A stretch of 15,058 nt of DNA, taken from positions 1 to 15,058 of the forward strand of contig URHE01000045.1 in NCBI GenBank assembly GCA_900547595.1. Reading direction: 5' to 3'. A program made the position numbers and the translations under genes. The stretch is from an uncultured Desulfovibrio sp. (GTDB lineage Bacteria; Desulfobacterota; Desulfovibrionia; Desulfovibrionales; Desulfovibrionaceae). Every line of letters begins with the position of its first letter. The stretch's first letter is position 1. The notes below the pieces were generated by a model, which did no database searches, was not told the origin of the DNA, and saw nothing but the letters and a program-made list of their open reading frames with translations. Positions 6,718 to 12,659 of the stretch are shown here, piece after piece.

Positions 6718-7545
6718 CTAGCCGCCTTCCCGCTCGCCCCGTTCAAAGGACTTGCGCGCTTCCTCGCGCACGGCTTCGATGGTTTCGCGCTTGTAATCGA
6801 GAAATCGGGGAAGTTTTTTGACGCTGAAATCGCGCGGCCGCGGCAGGTCGACCTCGATCCACTTCTTGAACCGTCCCGGTCTGGTGGTCATGATGCCCAC
6901 GCGGTCCGAGAGATAGATGGCTTCATCCAGATCATGGGTGATGAAAAGGATGGTCTTGTGGGTGCGGTCAAACATGTCCAGCAGGAACTGGTGCATGACG
7001 GATTTGGTGATCGCATCCATGGCGCGATAGGGTTCATCCAGCAGGAGGCTTTTCGGTTCATTGATCAGGGCGCGCAGTATCTCCACGCGCCGGCGCATGC
7101 CCGAACTGATGCGGATGGGGTAGGCGTCCTCGTATCCCTTGAGTCCCGCCATGCGGACAAGTTCATCGGCGCGTTCGCGTGTCTGTTCCGCGGACATGCC
7201 GCCGGTCGTGAGCGGTCCGAACATGATATTCTGGCGCACGGTCATCCAGTCGAACAGCGCGCCCGCCTGGAACACCACCACCCTGTCCGCTCCCGGGCGC
7301 GGCGTTGCCCCCGGCGCGGCAATGACCTGCCCGTCCATGAGTATTTTGCCGCTGCTGACATCCTCAAATCCGGCAATCATGTTCAAGAGTGTGGATTTGC
7401 CGCAGCCCGACGGCCCGACGATGGCGACAAAGGAGCCGGCCTCAATGGTGAAGCTGCAATTATCCACAGCAAGCACATCGGCGCCGTCCGGGTCATATCG
7501 CTTGCTCACGCCAACGATTTCCAAACGTCCTTCACTGGCTTCCAC
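6718..7545 (-). CDS. ABC-transporter ATPase with degenerate signature motif
   Basis: This 275-aa ATPase of the SsuB/TauB group has Walker A GPSGCGKST (44-52), Q-loop Gln 93, Walker B LLLDEP (167-172) and an intact H-loop THD (His 204). The signature motif is altered: ISSGM (146-150) instead of LSGGQ/LSGGM. The start is a GTG at 7545, preceded by AGGGGGG. Longer in-frame starts would run into the upstream sulfotransferase gene and add Arg-rich, non-homologous sequence. The stop lies 16 bp before the next ATPase. In an ABC dimer each ATP site combines Walker motifs of one subunit with the signature of the other, so pairing with the next gene product gives one consensus and one degenerate site. 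Confidence 0.92.
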   Translation of the reverse strand: MEASEGRLEIVGVSKRYDPDGADVLAVDNCSFTIEAGSFVAIVGPSGCGKSTLLNMIAGFEDVSSGKILMDGQVIAAPGATPRPGADRVVVFQAGALFDWMTVRQNIMFGPLTTGGMSAEQTRERADELVRMAGLKGYEDAYPIRISSGMRRRVEILRALINEPKSLLLDEPYRAMDAITKSVMHQFLLDMFDRTHKTILFITHDLDEAIYLSDRVGIMTTRPGRFKKWIEVDLPRPRDFSVKKLPRFLDYKRETIEAVREEARKSFERGEREGG

Positions 7546-7565
7546 GCTTCCCCCCCCTGGACCGC

Positions 7566-7593
7566 GGAGCCATCCGCCCCGGCGGACGGCTCC
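7566..7593 (-). repeat. 13-bp hairpin between sulfotransferase-like and ATPase genes
   Basis: GGAGCCATCCGCC (7566-7578) and GGCGGACGGCTCC (7581-7593) are complementary except at one position, which becomes a G-U pair in the minus-strand RNA. The hairpin fills most of the 74-bp gap and lacks a U-run. It would fold about 20 bases before the GTG start of the ATPase gene, so it could affect mRNA stability or initiation. Confidence 0.65.
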
Positions 7594-7619
7594 GGCAGTG
7601 GTTCCCCGCGCGAAACGGG

Positions 7620-8432
7620 TTATTTCGCGGCGCAGTCCTTTTCCACCTTCTTGGGCTTCAGGCGATACTGATAGAGCTTTTCGTAGTAGGGCAGCGTGTG
7701 CTCGTAGAGCATCCTGAGCATGGGCAGATCCTCGAAGATGGCATCGACGAGTTTGTCGTCGTAGAGGAACGCCTCCATGTTTTTCTGGATGCCGGTGCTG
7801 CCGCCCACATCCCAGTAAAAGTCCTTGCAGTGGTCGTATTCGGGGCGCCATTCCGGCTTCCAGTGCAGGCTTTCGGGCTTGAACTCCAGGCCCACGGCGT
7901 CACACCATGCCGCCATGATGCCCTCGGGATCGTTCTGGAAGTCGTCCCCGTCGATGACCAGGGGGGTCTTGCCGTTGTCGAGGGCGTGCAGACCAAGCTC
8001 GGTGATGCGGTTGAAGATGCGGTCCGAGGCGACGGGGCCGATGTCCTCAATGCGCATGGAACGCTGCGAGCCGATGACCTTCCAGAAGGAAAGCACCACA
8101 TACTTGGGATTGCGGATCTGGAACATGTGCGTGCACCGGCGCAGGTATTCCTCGTCCGCAAGATACTTGTCGATGGCGTGATAGGGGCATTCCTTGATGA
8201 AGGTGGGCGATTTTTCGGCGATGCCGTAAATCTTGCGGATCACGTCCTCGTAAACGACCGGCCAGCCCTCATAATCCTGATGGGACTGCACGCCCGGCTC
8301 ATGCCTGTCGCGCCAGTAGATGGGGAGCGTGGGCTCGAAAATGGTGTGGAAATCCCCGCGATTGGTGATGGCCCGCATAAAGACGGTGGTGAGCGAGCGT
8401 GGATACATCCAGTTGACGATGATTCTGTTCAT
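7620..8432 (-). CDS. Sulfotransferase-like P-loop protein
   Basis: This 270-aa cytoplasmic protein has the two nucleotide-binding signatures of PAPS-dependent sulfotransferases. An early PRSLTTVFMRAI (11-22) corresponds to the 5'-phosphosulfate loop and is followed by FEP (32-34). RNPKYVVLSFWKV (107-119) corresponds to the 3'-phosphate-binding RDPRDVVVS motif. It resembles the bacterial and fungal PRSxST-FxRxxxxRGDF-HEP subgroup, often misnamed aminotransferase-like, whose substrates are unknown to me. The ATG at 8432 is chosen because GGGAGAGG precedes it; an upstream ATG at 8486 lies at the predicted transcription start. It is the first gene after the cassette sigma-54 promoter and precedes the ABC genes. 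It may sulfate or desulfate the transported compound, or use the fold for another role. Catalytic residues were not assigned. Confidence 0.8.
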   Translation of the reverse strand: MNRIIVNWMYPRSLTTVFMRAITNRGDFHTIFEPTLPIYWRDRHEPGVQSHQDYEGWPVVYEDVIRKIYGIAEKSPTFIKECPYHAIDKYLADEEYLRRCTHMFQIRNPKYVVLSFWKVIGSQRSMRIEDIGPVASDRIFNRITELGLHALDNGKTPLVIDGDDFQNDPEGIMAAWCDAVGLEFKPESLHWKPEWRPEYDHCKDFYWDVGGSTGIQKNMEAFLYDDKLVDAIFEDLPMLRMLYEHTLPYYEKLYQYRLKPKKVEKDCAAK

Positions 8433-8470
8433 GTCCTCTCCCTGATGGTTATGGCCCGGATTCCGCCGGA

Positions 8471-8485
8471 GCACCCGGTGGTGCA
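8471..8485. other. Inverted repeat near the cassette start site containing a third GTGGTGCA
   Basis: GCACC (8471-8475) and GGTGC (8480-8484) form a small dyad at the expected transcription start (about 8486). The octamer GTGGTGCA at 8478-8485 also occurs in both upstream enhancer-like repeats (8602-8609 and 8622-8629). It may be a further binding site for the regulator, though an eight-base match is weak evidence. Confidence 0.35.
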
Positions 8486-8497
8486 TGCGCGTCCCAA

Positions 8498-8513
8498 AGC
8501 AAGAGCCATGCCA
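8498..8513 (-). promoter_or_regulatory. Sigma-54 promoter of the transport cassette
   Basis: The minus strand reads TGGCATGGCTCTTGCT, matching TGGCAY-N5-TTGCW with the invariant GG and GC at the right spacing. The start site should be near 8487, about 55 bases before the sulfotransferase-like ATG. The genes from 8432 down to 3623 then run in one direction with gaps under 80 bp, so one transcript is likely. The sigma-54 activator gene lies immediately upstream. Confidence 0.87.
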
Positions 8514-8533
8514 GAGGGAAAAGATTTTTTCAG

Positions 8534-8548
8534 AAAATATATTTTTAT
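8534..8548. repeat. AT-rich 15-mer shared with the fliF promoter (copy 2)
   Basis: This is the second copy of AAAATATATTTTTAT, 21 bp upstream of the cassette -24 element and directly beside the IHF-like site. See the copy at 3459-3473. Confidence 0.5.
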
Positions 8549-8560
8549 TTCAATAGGTTA
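8548..8560 (+). promoter_or_regulatory. IHF-like site between enhancer and sigma-54 promoter
   Basis: TTTCAATAGGTTA fits the IHF consensus WATCAA-N4-TTR with one mismatch and has an adjoining A/T tract, as strong IHF sites do. It lies between the upstream repeats (8590-8631) and the -24/-12 element (8498-8513), the usual place where IHF bends DNA to bring the activator to sigma-54 polymerase. Confidence 0.5.
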
Positions 8561-8589
8561 TAGTTTGTTTTTCCGGCGGTGGAGGTTTC

Positions 8590-8631
8590 GGTTGCGGAAA
8601 AGTGGTGCAACCCGCGCACAAGTGGTGCAAC
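8590..8631. promoter_or_regulatory. Tandem upstream activator sites for the cassette regulator
   Basis: AAGTGGTGCAAC occurs at 8600-8611 and again at 8620-8631, exactly 20 bp (about two helical turns) apart. The first copy is part of a dyad GGTTGC-N11-GCAACC (8590-8612). The repeats lie about 115-145 bp upstream of the predicted start, the classic distance for a sigma-54 enhancer, and begin 16 bp after the stop of the Fis-type activator gene. That this activator binds here is inferred. Confidence 0.7.
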
Positions 8632-8646
8632 ATAACTGTGCGGCTG

Positions 8647-10494
8647 CTACATTCCTTGGCGCTCGCGCTCGATCCCGAAACGGAGCATGCGGCGATACAG
8701 CGTCCAGCGGCTGATGCCGAGCTGCCGCGCCGCGCGGCTGACATTCCAGGCCGTGTGCTCCAGCACCGCGCACAGGCGCTGGCGTTCGTCCTCCAGCGCG
8801 CCCTCCTTTTTTTCCGCGCTCCACGGTTCCCGCAGCAGGATGTGCTCGGGCAGGATCTGCGCGCCCTTGCACAGGACAAAGGCCCGTTCGATGACATGGC
8901 CGAGTTCGCGCACGTTGCCTGTCCACGGGTGGCGCATGAAGGCTTCCATCACGAGCGGCGAGACGGTCTGGATGCCCTTGCCGTAGTGTTCGTTGAACTT
9001 GGCGAGGAAGTGCTCCACCAGCAGGGGCAGGTCCTCAAGCCGTTCGCGCAGGGGCGGCAGGTGCAGGGGCATCACGTTGAGCCTGTACCAGAGGTCCTCG
9101 CGGAAGGCGCCCTTGCGGATGGCTTCACGCAGGTCGCGGTTGGTGGCGGCGAGCACGCGCACATCCACCTTGCGCGGGACTGTTTCGCCCACGCGTTCGA
9201 TTTCCTTTTCCTCCAGCACCCGCAGGAGCTTGAGCTGGATGCGCGGCGAGATGTCGCCGATCTCATCCAGCAGGATGCTCCCTCCGTGGGCGGCCTCGAA
9301 TCTTCCCTTCGACTCCTTGTCGGCGCCGGTAAAGGCCCCCCGGGCGTGCCCGAAGAGTTCGCTTTCGAGCAGGTTCTCGGCCAGGGCGGAGCAGTTGACC
9401 CGGATGAAGGGCCCGGCGGCCCGGCGGCCGCCGTAGTGGAGGGCGTGCGCCACGCGTTCCTTGCCGGTGCCGGATTCGCCGGTGATGAGCACGGTGGTGT
9501 CCATATCGGCAAGGGTTTGCAGCAGGTCATAGATGCGCTGCATGGGCTCGCTCTGCCCGATGATGCCCTGATAATTGCTCCGCTCACGCAGGACGCTCTC
9601 CAGAAACGCCACACGGCTGATGTCGCGGATGACAAGGACCGCGCCCATAAATTCCCCGGCGCCGTTGTGCAGGGGGGAGCAGGTGACGGTGGAGACCTCT
9701 TCCCGGGAGCCGTTGCGCAGGCACGAGATCTGGGATTCGCGCACGGGGCGGCGGCTTGTCAGCACTTCGCGCAGCAGGGGCAGGCAGGCCCGGCTGCATC
9801 GGTCGGTGCAGGCATCGAACGCCTGCCCGGGTTTCATGTCCGTATGGCAGATGCGCGGCGCGGCCATGTTGACGGTGATGATGCGCAGATCCTTGTCCAC
9901 GGTGATGATGGCGTCCTGCACGCTGGAAAAGATGGACTCCAGAAGATTTTTATTTTCAAGAAGTTCACGTTCATAGAGCTTGTTTTCAATGGTGCGCGAA
10001 AGGATCTGCGCCGCGGTCGTGAGGATGTAGAGATCGGAATCGTGCCAGCGCCGGTGCTTCCTGTGCTCGTCAAACCCGATGAACCCGTACATTTCGCCGT
10101 GGACGAAAAGGGGCACGTTCAGCGTCGACTTGACGTTTTCCGCAAGAAGATGCGCCCGGTAGTTGCGGAAGGGCATTTTGTCCGTGTCGGGATAATTGAG
10201 CGTGCGGCCTGCCCGCAGTTCCCTGGCGGCATCGGGCATGTCAAGGACGATGTTTCGTGTGTCCCGGTGCAGCGCCAGGGCCGGTTCGTCCCAGCCGCAA
10301 CGGCAGGTGAAGGTTCCCCCGGGGCTGTTGTGGATGAACATGAAAACCCTGCTTACCCTGAGTATCGTGCCCATCCGCTCAAGGGCGCGCTGGACGAAGG
10401 CGTCCATGTCCTCCACGCGCACCGCCAGCTCCGAAAGCTCGGCAAGCATTTTTTCGTAGGCGATGCGCTTTTCCAGGAGTTCTTCCTTTTTCAT
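8647..10494 (-). CDS. Sigma-54-dependent transcriptional activator (GAF-PAS-AAA+-Fis HTH)
   Basis: This 615-aa enhancer-binding protein has a GAF-like sensor at about residues 15-170, a PAS domain at about 183-298, a sigma-54 AAA+ domain at about 310-540, and a Fis-type helix-turn-helix at the end (584-605, NVSRAARQLGISRWTLYRRM). The AAA+ core is complete: Walker A GESGTGKE (339-346), sigma-54 contact loop GAFTGA (386-391) and Walker B GGSILLDE (404-411). No receiver domain is present, so control is by ligand or redox sensing rather than phosphorylation. The PAS domain has a cysteine cluster (216, 229, 233, 237, 258, 272). The ATG at 10494 follows AGGAGG; longer frames would start inside the upstream terminator. 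It very likely drives the cassette promoter 134 bp past its stop. No convincing promoter was found in the 160 bp before it. Confidence 0.95.
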   Translation of the reverse strand: MKKEELLEKRIAYEKMLAELSELAVRVEDMDAFVQRALERMGTILRVSRVFMFIHNSPGGTFTCRCGWDEPALALHRDTRNIVLDMPDAARELRAGRTLNYPDTDKMPFRNYRAHLLAENVKSTLNVPLFVHGEMYGFIGFDEHRKHRRWHDSDLYILTTAAQILSRTIENKLYERELLENKNLLESIFSSVQDAIITVDKDLRIITVNMAAPRICHTDMKPGQAFDACTDRCSRACLPLLREVLTSRRPVRESQISCLRNGSREEVSTVTCSPLHNGAGEFMGAVLVIRDISRVAFLESVLRERSNYQGIIGQSEPMQRIYDLLQTLADMDTTVLITGESGTGKERVAHALHYGGRRAAGPFIRVNCSALAENLLESELFGHARGAFTGADKESKGRFEAAHGGSILLDEIGDISPRIQLKLLRVLEEKEIERVGETVPRKVDVRVLAATNRDLREAIRKGAFREDLWYRLNVMPLHLPPLRERLEDLPLLVEHFLAKFNEHYGKGIQTVSPLVMEAFMRHPWTGNVRELGHVIERAFVLCKGAQILPEHILLREPWSAEKKEGALEDERQRLCAVLEHTAWNVSRAARQLGISRWTLYRRMLRFGIERERQGM

Positions 10495-10655
10495 GCCTGC
10501 CTCCTTGCAGGTGCCCCGGGCAGGGGCGGGGAACGGCGTTGCGTCCCTGTCCCGGTTATGACAAAGATTGCCGTTTTGCTCCATCCTTCTCCGCGCATGG
10601 GGCATGGCTTTGGCGGGCCGGCGCGGCCGGAGGGGGCGCCGCTGTTTCCAGATGC

Positions 10656-10684
10656 AAAAATCCCCCCACATTGCTGTGGGGGGA
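10656..10684 (-). terminator. Intrinsic terminator after fliE
   Basis: TCCCCCCACA (10661-10670) and TGTGGGGGGA (10675-10684) form a perfect 10-bp stem with a four-base loop. On the minus strand it is followed directly by TTTTT (10660-10656). It ends the flgB-flgC-fliE transcript and isolates the activator gene from flagellar transcription. The plus strand has no T-run on its side. Confidence 0.9.
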
Positions 10685-10748
10685 GTCCGCGCAGGGAGGC
10701 TGCGCGCTGATGTCGGGAGCGGGGGCCGGAAGATGGCTCCGCGGGCGG

Positions 10749-11195
10749 CTAGAACTGCATGCGCGAGAGTTCCTTGTAGGCTTCGAGCACCTTGCCGCGC
10801 ACCGCGCTGGTGAGCTTCATGGCCATGCTCGACTTCTGCATGGTGATCATGAGCTCATGGACGTTCTGGCTCCTGCCGGAGGCGAAATCGTCGATGGCCT
10901 GCGCCTTGGCCGCCTCAAGTTCATTGACGCGGTTGAGCGAGCTCGTGACCGTATGGGTGAAGCTGTTCTGCGGCGTGACCGGGATATGCTCCTGTTCGGG
11001 ATAGCGGATGAAATCCGCCTGGGCGCCGAAGTTTTCGGGCCGGTCGACGCGGTCGCGCAAGAGCGACTGGTCCAGCGTGCGCGAAAAGAGCGTCTGCTTG
11101 CCGACGGGCGTGCCCTGCCGGAGGGAGCCGTCCACCTTGTTGAAGTGCTGAAGCGCTTCCGTATATGCCCGCATGCCCGCTGCCTGAATGCTCAT
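10749..11195 (-). CDS. fliE: Flagellar hook-basal body protein FliE
   Basis: FliE joins the MS ring and export gate to the proximal rod and is secreted through the flagellar export apparatus. The conserved C-terminal half is clear (NELEAAKAQAIDDFASGRSQ at about 90-109, then VHELMITMQKSSMAMKLTSA and an ending KELSRMQF). At 148 aa it is about 40 residues longer than enterobacterial FliE; the extra part is N-terminal and not recognisable. The ATG at 11195 follows GGGAG. It is the third gene after flgB and flgC, 50 bp after flgC, and is followed by a terminator instead of fliF. Confidence 0.93.
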   Translation of the reverse strand: MSIQAAGMRAYTEALQHFNKVDGSLRQGTPVGKQTLFSRTLDQSLLRDRVDRPENFGAQADFIRYPEQEHIPVTPQNSFTHTVTSSLNRVNELEAAKAQAIDDFASGRSQNVHELMITMQKSSMAMKLTSAVRGKVLEAYKELSRMQF

Positions 11196-11245
11196 TGTCT
11201 GCTCCCGCGTGGTCCGCCGCTGTTTCCGTGTCCGTCAAAAAACCG

Positions 11246-11686
11246 TTACGACTTGCCGATCTCCAGGGCCTTGTTGAACATGCCCTTGATGGCTTCCACG
11301 GTGGTGACGTTGGCCTCGTAATTGCGCTGCGCGGTCATGAGGTTGGCCATTTCCTCCACCACGTTGATGTCCGGATAGGACACATAGCCCTCGGCGTTGG
11401 CATCCGGATGCCCCGGTTCATAGACCTGCTTGAGCGGCCGCTTGTCCTGGGTGACGCCGAGGATGCGCACGCCCTTGAGTTCGCGGTCCAGCGCCGAGCG
11501 CATGTGGACGGAAAAGGGGTCGTCCACGTCGGTGGCCACCTGGACCACGGTGCGGCGGCGGTAGGGGCCGCCGTGCGGCGTGCGCGTGGTCTTGGCGTTG
11601 GCCAGGTTCATGGCGATGGTATTGATGCGCGTGCGGTCCGCGGTGAGACCGGATGCGCTGATGTCCATGGCGGTGAGAAAATCCAT
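11246..11686 (-). CDS. flgC: Flagellar proximal rod protein FlgC
   Basis: FlgC is a structural protein of the proximal rod, assembled in the periplasm after export. The 146-aa product is the usual length. It has the rod/hook N-terminal motif SGLTADRTRINTIAMNLANA (12-31), a central YVSYPDINVVEEMANLM element, and the C-terminal RNYEANVTTVEAIKGM helix. The ATG at 11686 follows GGGAGG. It sits between flgB (21-bp gap) and fliE (50-bp gap). Confidence 0.96.
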   Translation of the reverse strand: MDFLTAMDISASGLTADRTRINTIAMNLANAKTTRTPHGGPYRRRTVVQVATDVDDPFSVHMRSALDRELKGVRILGVTQDKRPLKQVYEPGHPDANAEGYVSYPDINVVEEMANLMTAQRNYEANVTTVEAIKGMFNKALEIGKS

Positions 11687-11707
11687 GACTGCCTCCCGAA
11701 ACGCCGG

Positions 11708-12121
11708 CTAGTACTGCTTGCCGTCCTGGATGACGGTGGACAGACCCTCAAAACTCTTGGTCATGACCTGGGTCAGGGCCGTGTACTGGAGCTGGTTCTT
11801 GGCGTGCTTGGCCATTTCCTTGTCCAGATGGACGCGGTCCTCGCCATGGATCTGGCGCGGCTTGAACTGCTTGGACCATTCCGGCCCGAAATTGTCGGGA
11901 TTGAAGGCCGCGGGCATGTGCCCCTGGCTCGTGATGCTCATGCGGCCGCGCATGTCCAGCCCAAGGGCGCTTTGCAGCTCCTTCTCGAACTCGATCTCGC
12001 GCGGTTTGTAGTTGGGCGTCTCCACATTGGCAAGATTGCTCATGATGACGTTCTGCCGCTGGAGCTGCATGTTCATGACGCGGCCCACAAGGCCGATCTG
12101 GCTGTTGAACAGTGACTTCAT
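11708..12121 (-). CDS. flgB: Flagellar proximal rod protein FlgB
   Basis: FlgB is a proximal rod subunit exported through the flagellar apparatus. The 137-aa product has the motif NVIMSNLANVETPNYKPREI (24-43), typical of the family, and a C-terminal rod helix region ending VIQDGKQY. The ATG at 12121 follows GGGAGG. It is the first gene of flgB-flgC-fliE, about 52 bases after the predicted start of a sigma-54 promoter. Confidence 0.95.
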   Translation of the reverse strand: MKSLFNSQIGLVGRVMNMQLQRQNVIMSNLANVETPNYKPREIEFEKELQSALGLDMRGRMSITSQGHMPAAFNPDNFGPEWSKQFKPRQIHGEDRVHLDKEMAKHAKNQLQYTALTQVMTKSFEGLSTVIQDGKQY

Positions 12122-12183
12122 GACGCCTCCCGCATGGCCGGGCCCGTTCCCGGCATGGCTTCGCTGTGTCGTGCCCTCATGGA

Positions 12184-12199
12184 AGCAAACACTGTTCCA
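12184..12199 (-). promoter_or_regulatory. Sigma-54 promoter of flgB-flgC-fliE
   Basis: The minus strand reads TGGAACAGTGTTTGCT, one mismatch from TGGCAC-N5-TTGCW, with the invariant GG and GC and correct spacing. It lies 62 bp upstream of the flgB ATG, nearly the same distance as the other two sigma-54 promoters here. Confidence 0.8.
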
Positions 12200-12205
12200 T
12201 CAGGG

Positions 12206-12222
12206 GAAAATACTGTATTTTC
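12206..12222. promoter_or_regulatory. 17-bp palindrome next to the flgB promoter
   Basis: GAAAATAC-T-GTATTTTC is a perfect 8-1-8 palindrome beginning 7 bp upstream of the -24 element. It looks like an operator for a dimeric DNA-binding protein. No matching site was noticed at the other two sigma-54 promoters. Confidence 0.5.
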
Positions 12223-12374
12223 AGCAGGATATGCGCGAATTTTCCGCCGGGGACACGCGCGTTGCCCCGGTGGCGCGGATTTTTTGACGCGGGAACGGCG
12301 GGGAGGGGATGTGCCGGACACGGTGGGATGCGTGGCCGGAGTGATGGAGGCGGCGCGGCGCGGGCCGGGCCAGG

Positions 12375-12406
12375 CGCCGGCAGGCGCCGTTCCCCGCCGG
12401 CAGGCG
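12375..12406. repeat. Direct 12-bp repeats, each a small hairpin, after tRNA-Pro
   Basis: CGCCGGCAGGCG occurs at 12375-12386 and 12395-12406, 20 bp apart. Each copy folds on itself (CGCC/GGCG). On the minus strand they follow tRNA-Pro after a TTTTTCTT run and may help end or process its transcript. The rest of 12223-12424 shows no gene. Confidence 0.4.
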
Positions 12407-12424
12407 GCAACGGAAGAAAAAGGA

Positions 12425-12501
12425 TGGTCGGAGCGAAAGGATTTGAACCTTCGACCCCCTGGTCCCAAACCAGGTGCGCTACCAGACTGCGCCACGCTCC
12501 G
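12425..12501 (-). tRNA. tRNA-Pro (anticodon TGG)
   Basis: The minus strand gives a full cloverleaf: acceptor CGGAGCG paired with CGCTCCG, D-stem GCGC/GCGC, anticodon stem CCTGG/CCAGG with loop TTTGGGA (anticodon TGG), T-arm GAAGG-TTCAAAT-CCTTT, discriminator A and an encoded CCA (12425-12427). It reads CCN proline codons, chiefly CCA. A T-rich stretch follows directly. Confidence 0.96.
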
Positions 12502-12659
12502 ACAGATGGGTGTGGGCATGGAGAATGCCCGCATGCGGGGAAACTCTTAGTAGAATATCTCCGCCATGTCCAGCGGCGCCGCGCTTGCGCGGGGCGGCCC
12601 CGGCGCTCCGCATGCGGAGGCGGAGAACTGCCGTTTCCGTTCAGGGTGGCGGTGCGCCC
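12502..12659. other. Intergenic stretch between tRNA-Pro and tRNA-His
   Basis: No gene is seen. It contains a 14-bp palindrome CTCCGCATGCGGAG (12606-12619) and a short inverted repeat GGGCAT/ATGCCC just upstream of tRNA-Pro. No convincing promoter for tRNA-Pro was found, so it may be read through from tRNA-His or use a weak promoter. Confidence 0.4.

Noticed and set aside
7546..7851. N-terminal extension of the first ATPase to an ATG at 7851
   Set aside because: It overlaps the sulfotransferase-like gene, is Arg/Gly-rich and non-homologous; the GTG at 7545 has a good ribosome binding site and places Walker A at the usual distance.
10495..10671. Longer start for the sigma-54 activator at 10671
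   Set aside because: It would begin inside the fliE terminator hairpin; the ATG at 10494 has AGGAGG before it.
4968..10710. Long plus-strand open frames of 300-700 codons across the cassette
   Set aside because: The opposite strand carries genes with intact Walker, EAA, GAFTGA and other motifs; the plus-strand products have the biased composition of reverse-frame shadows.
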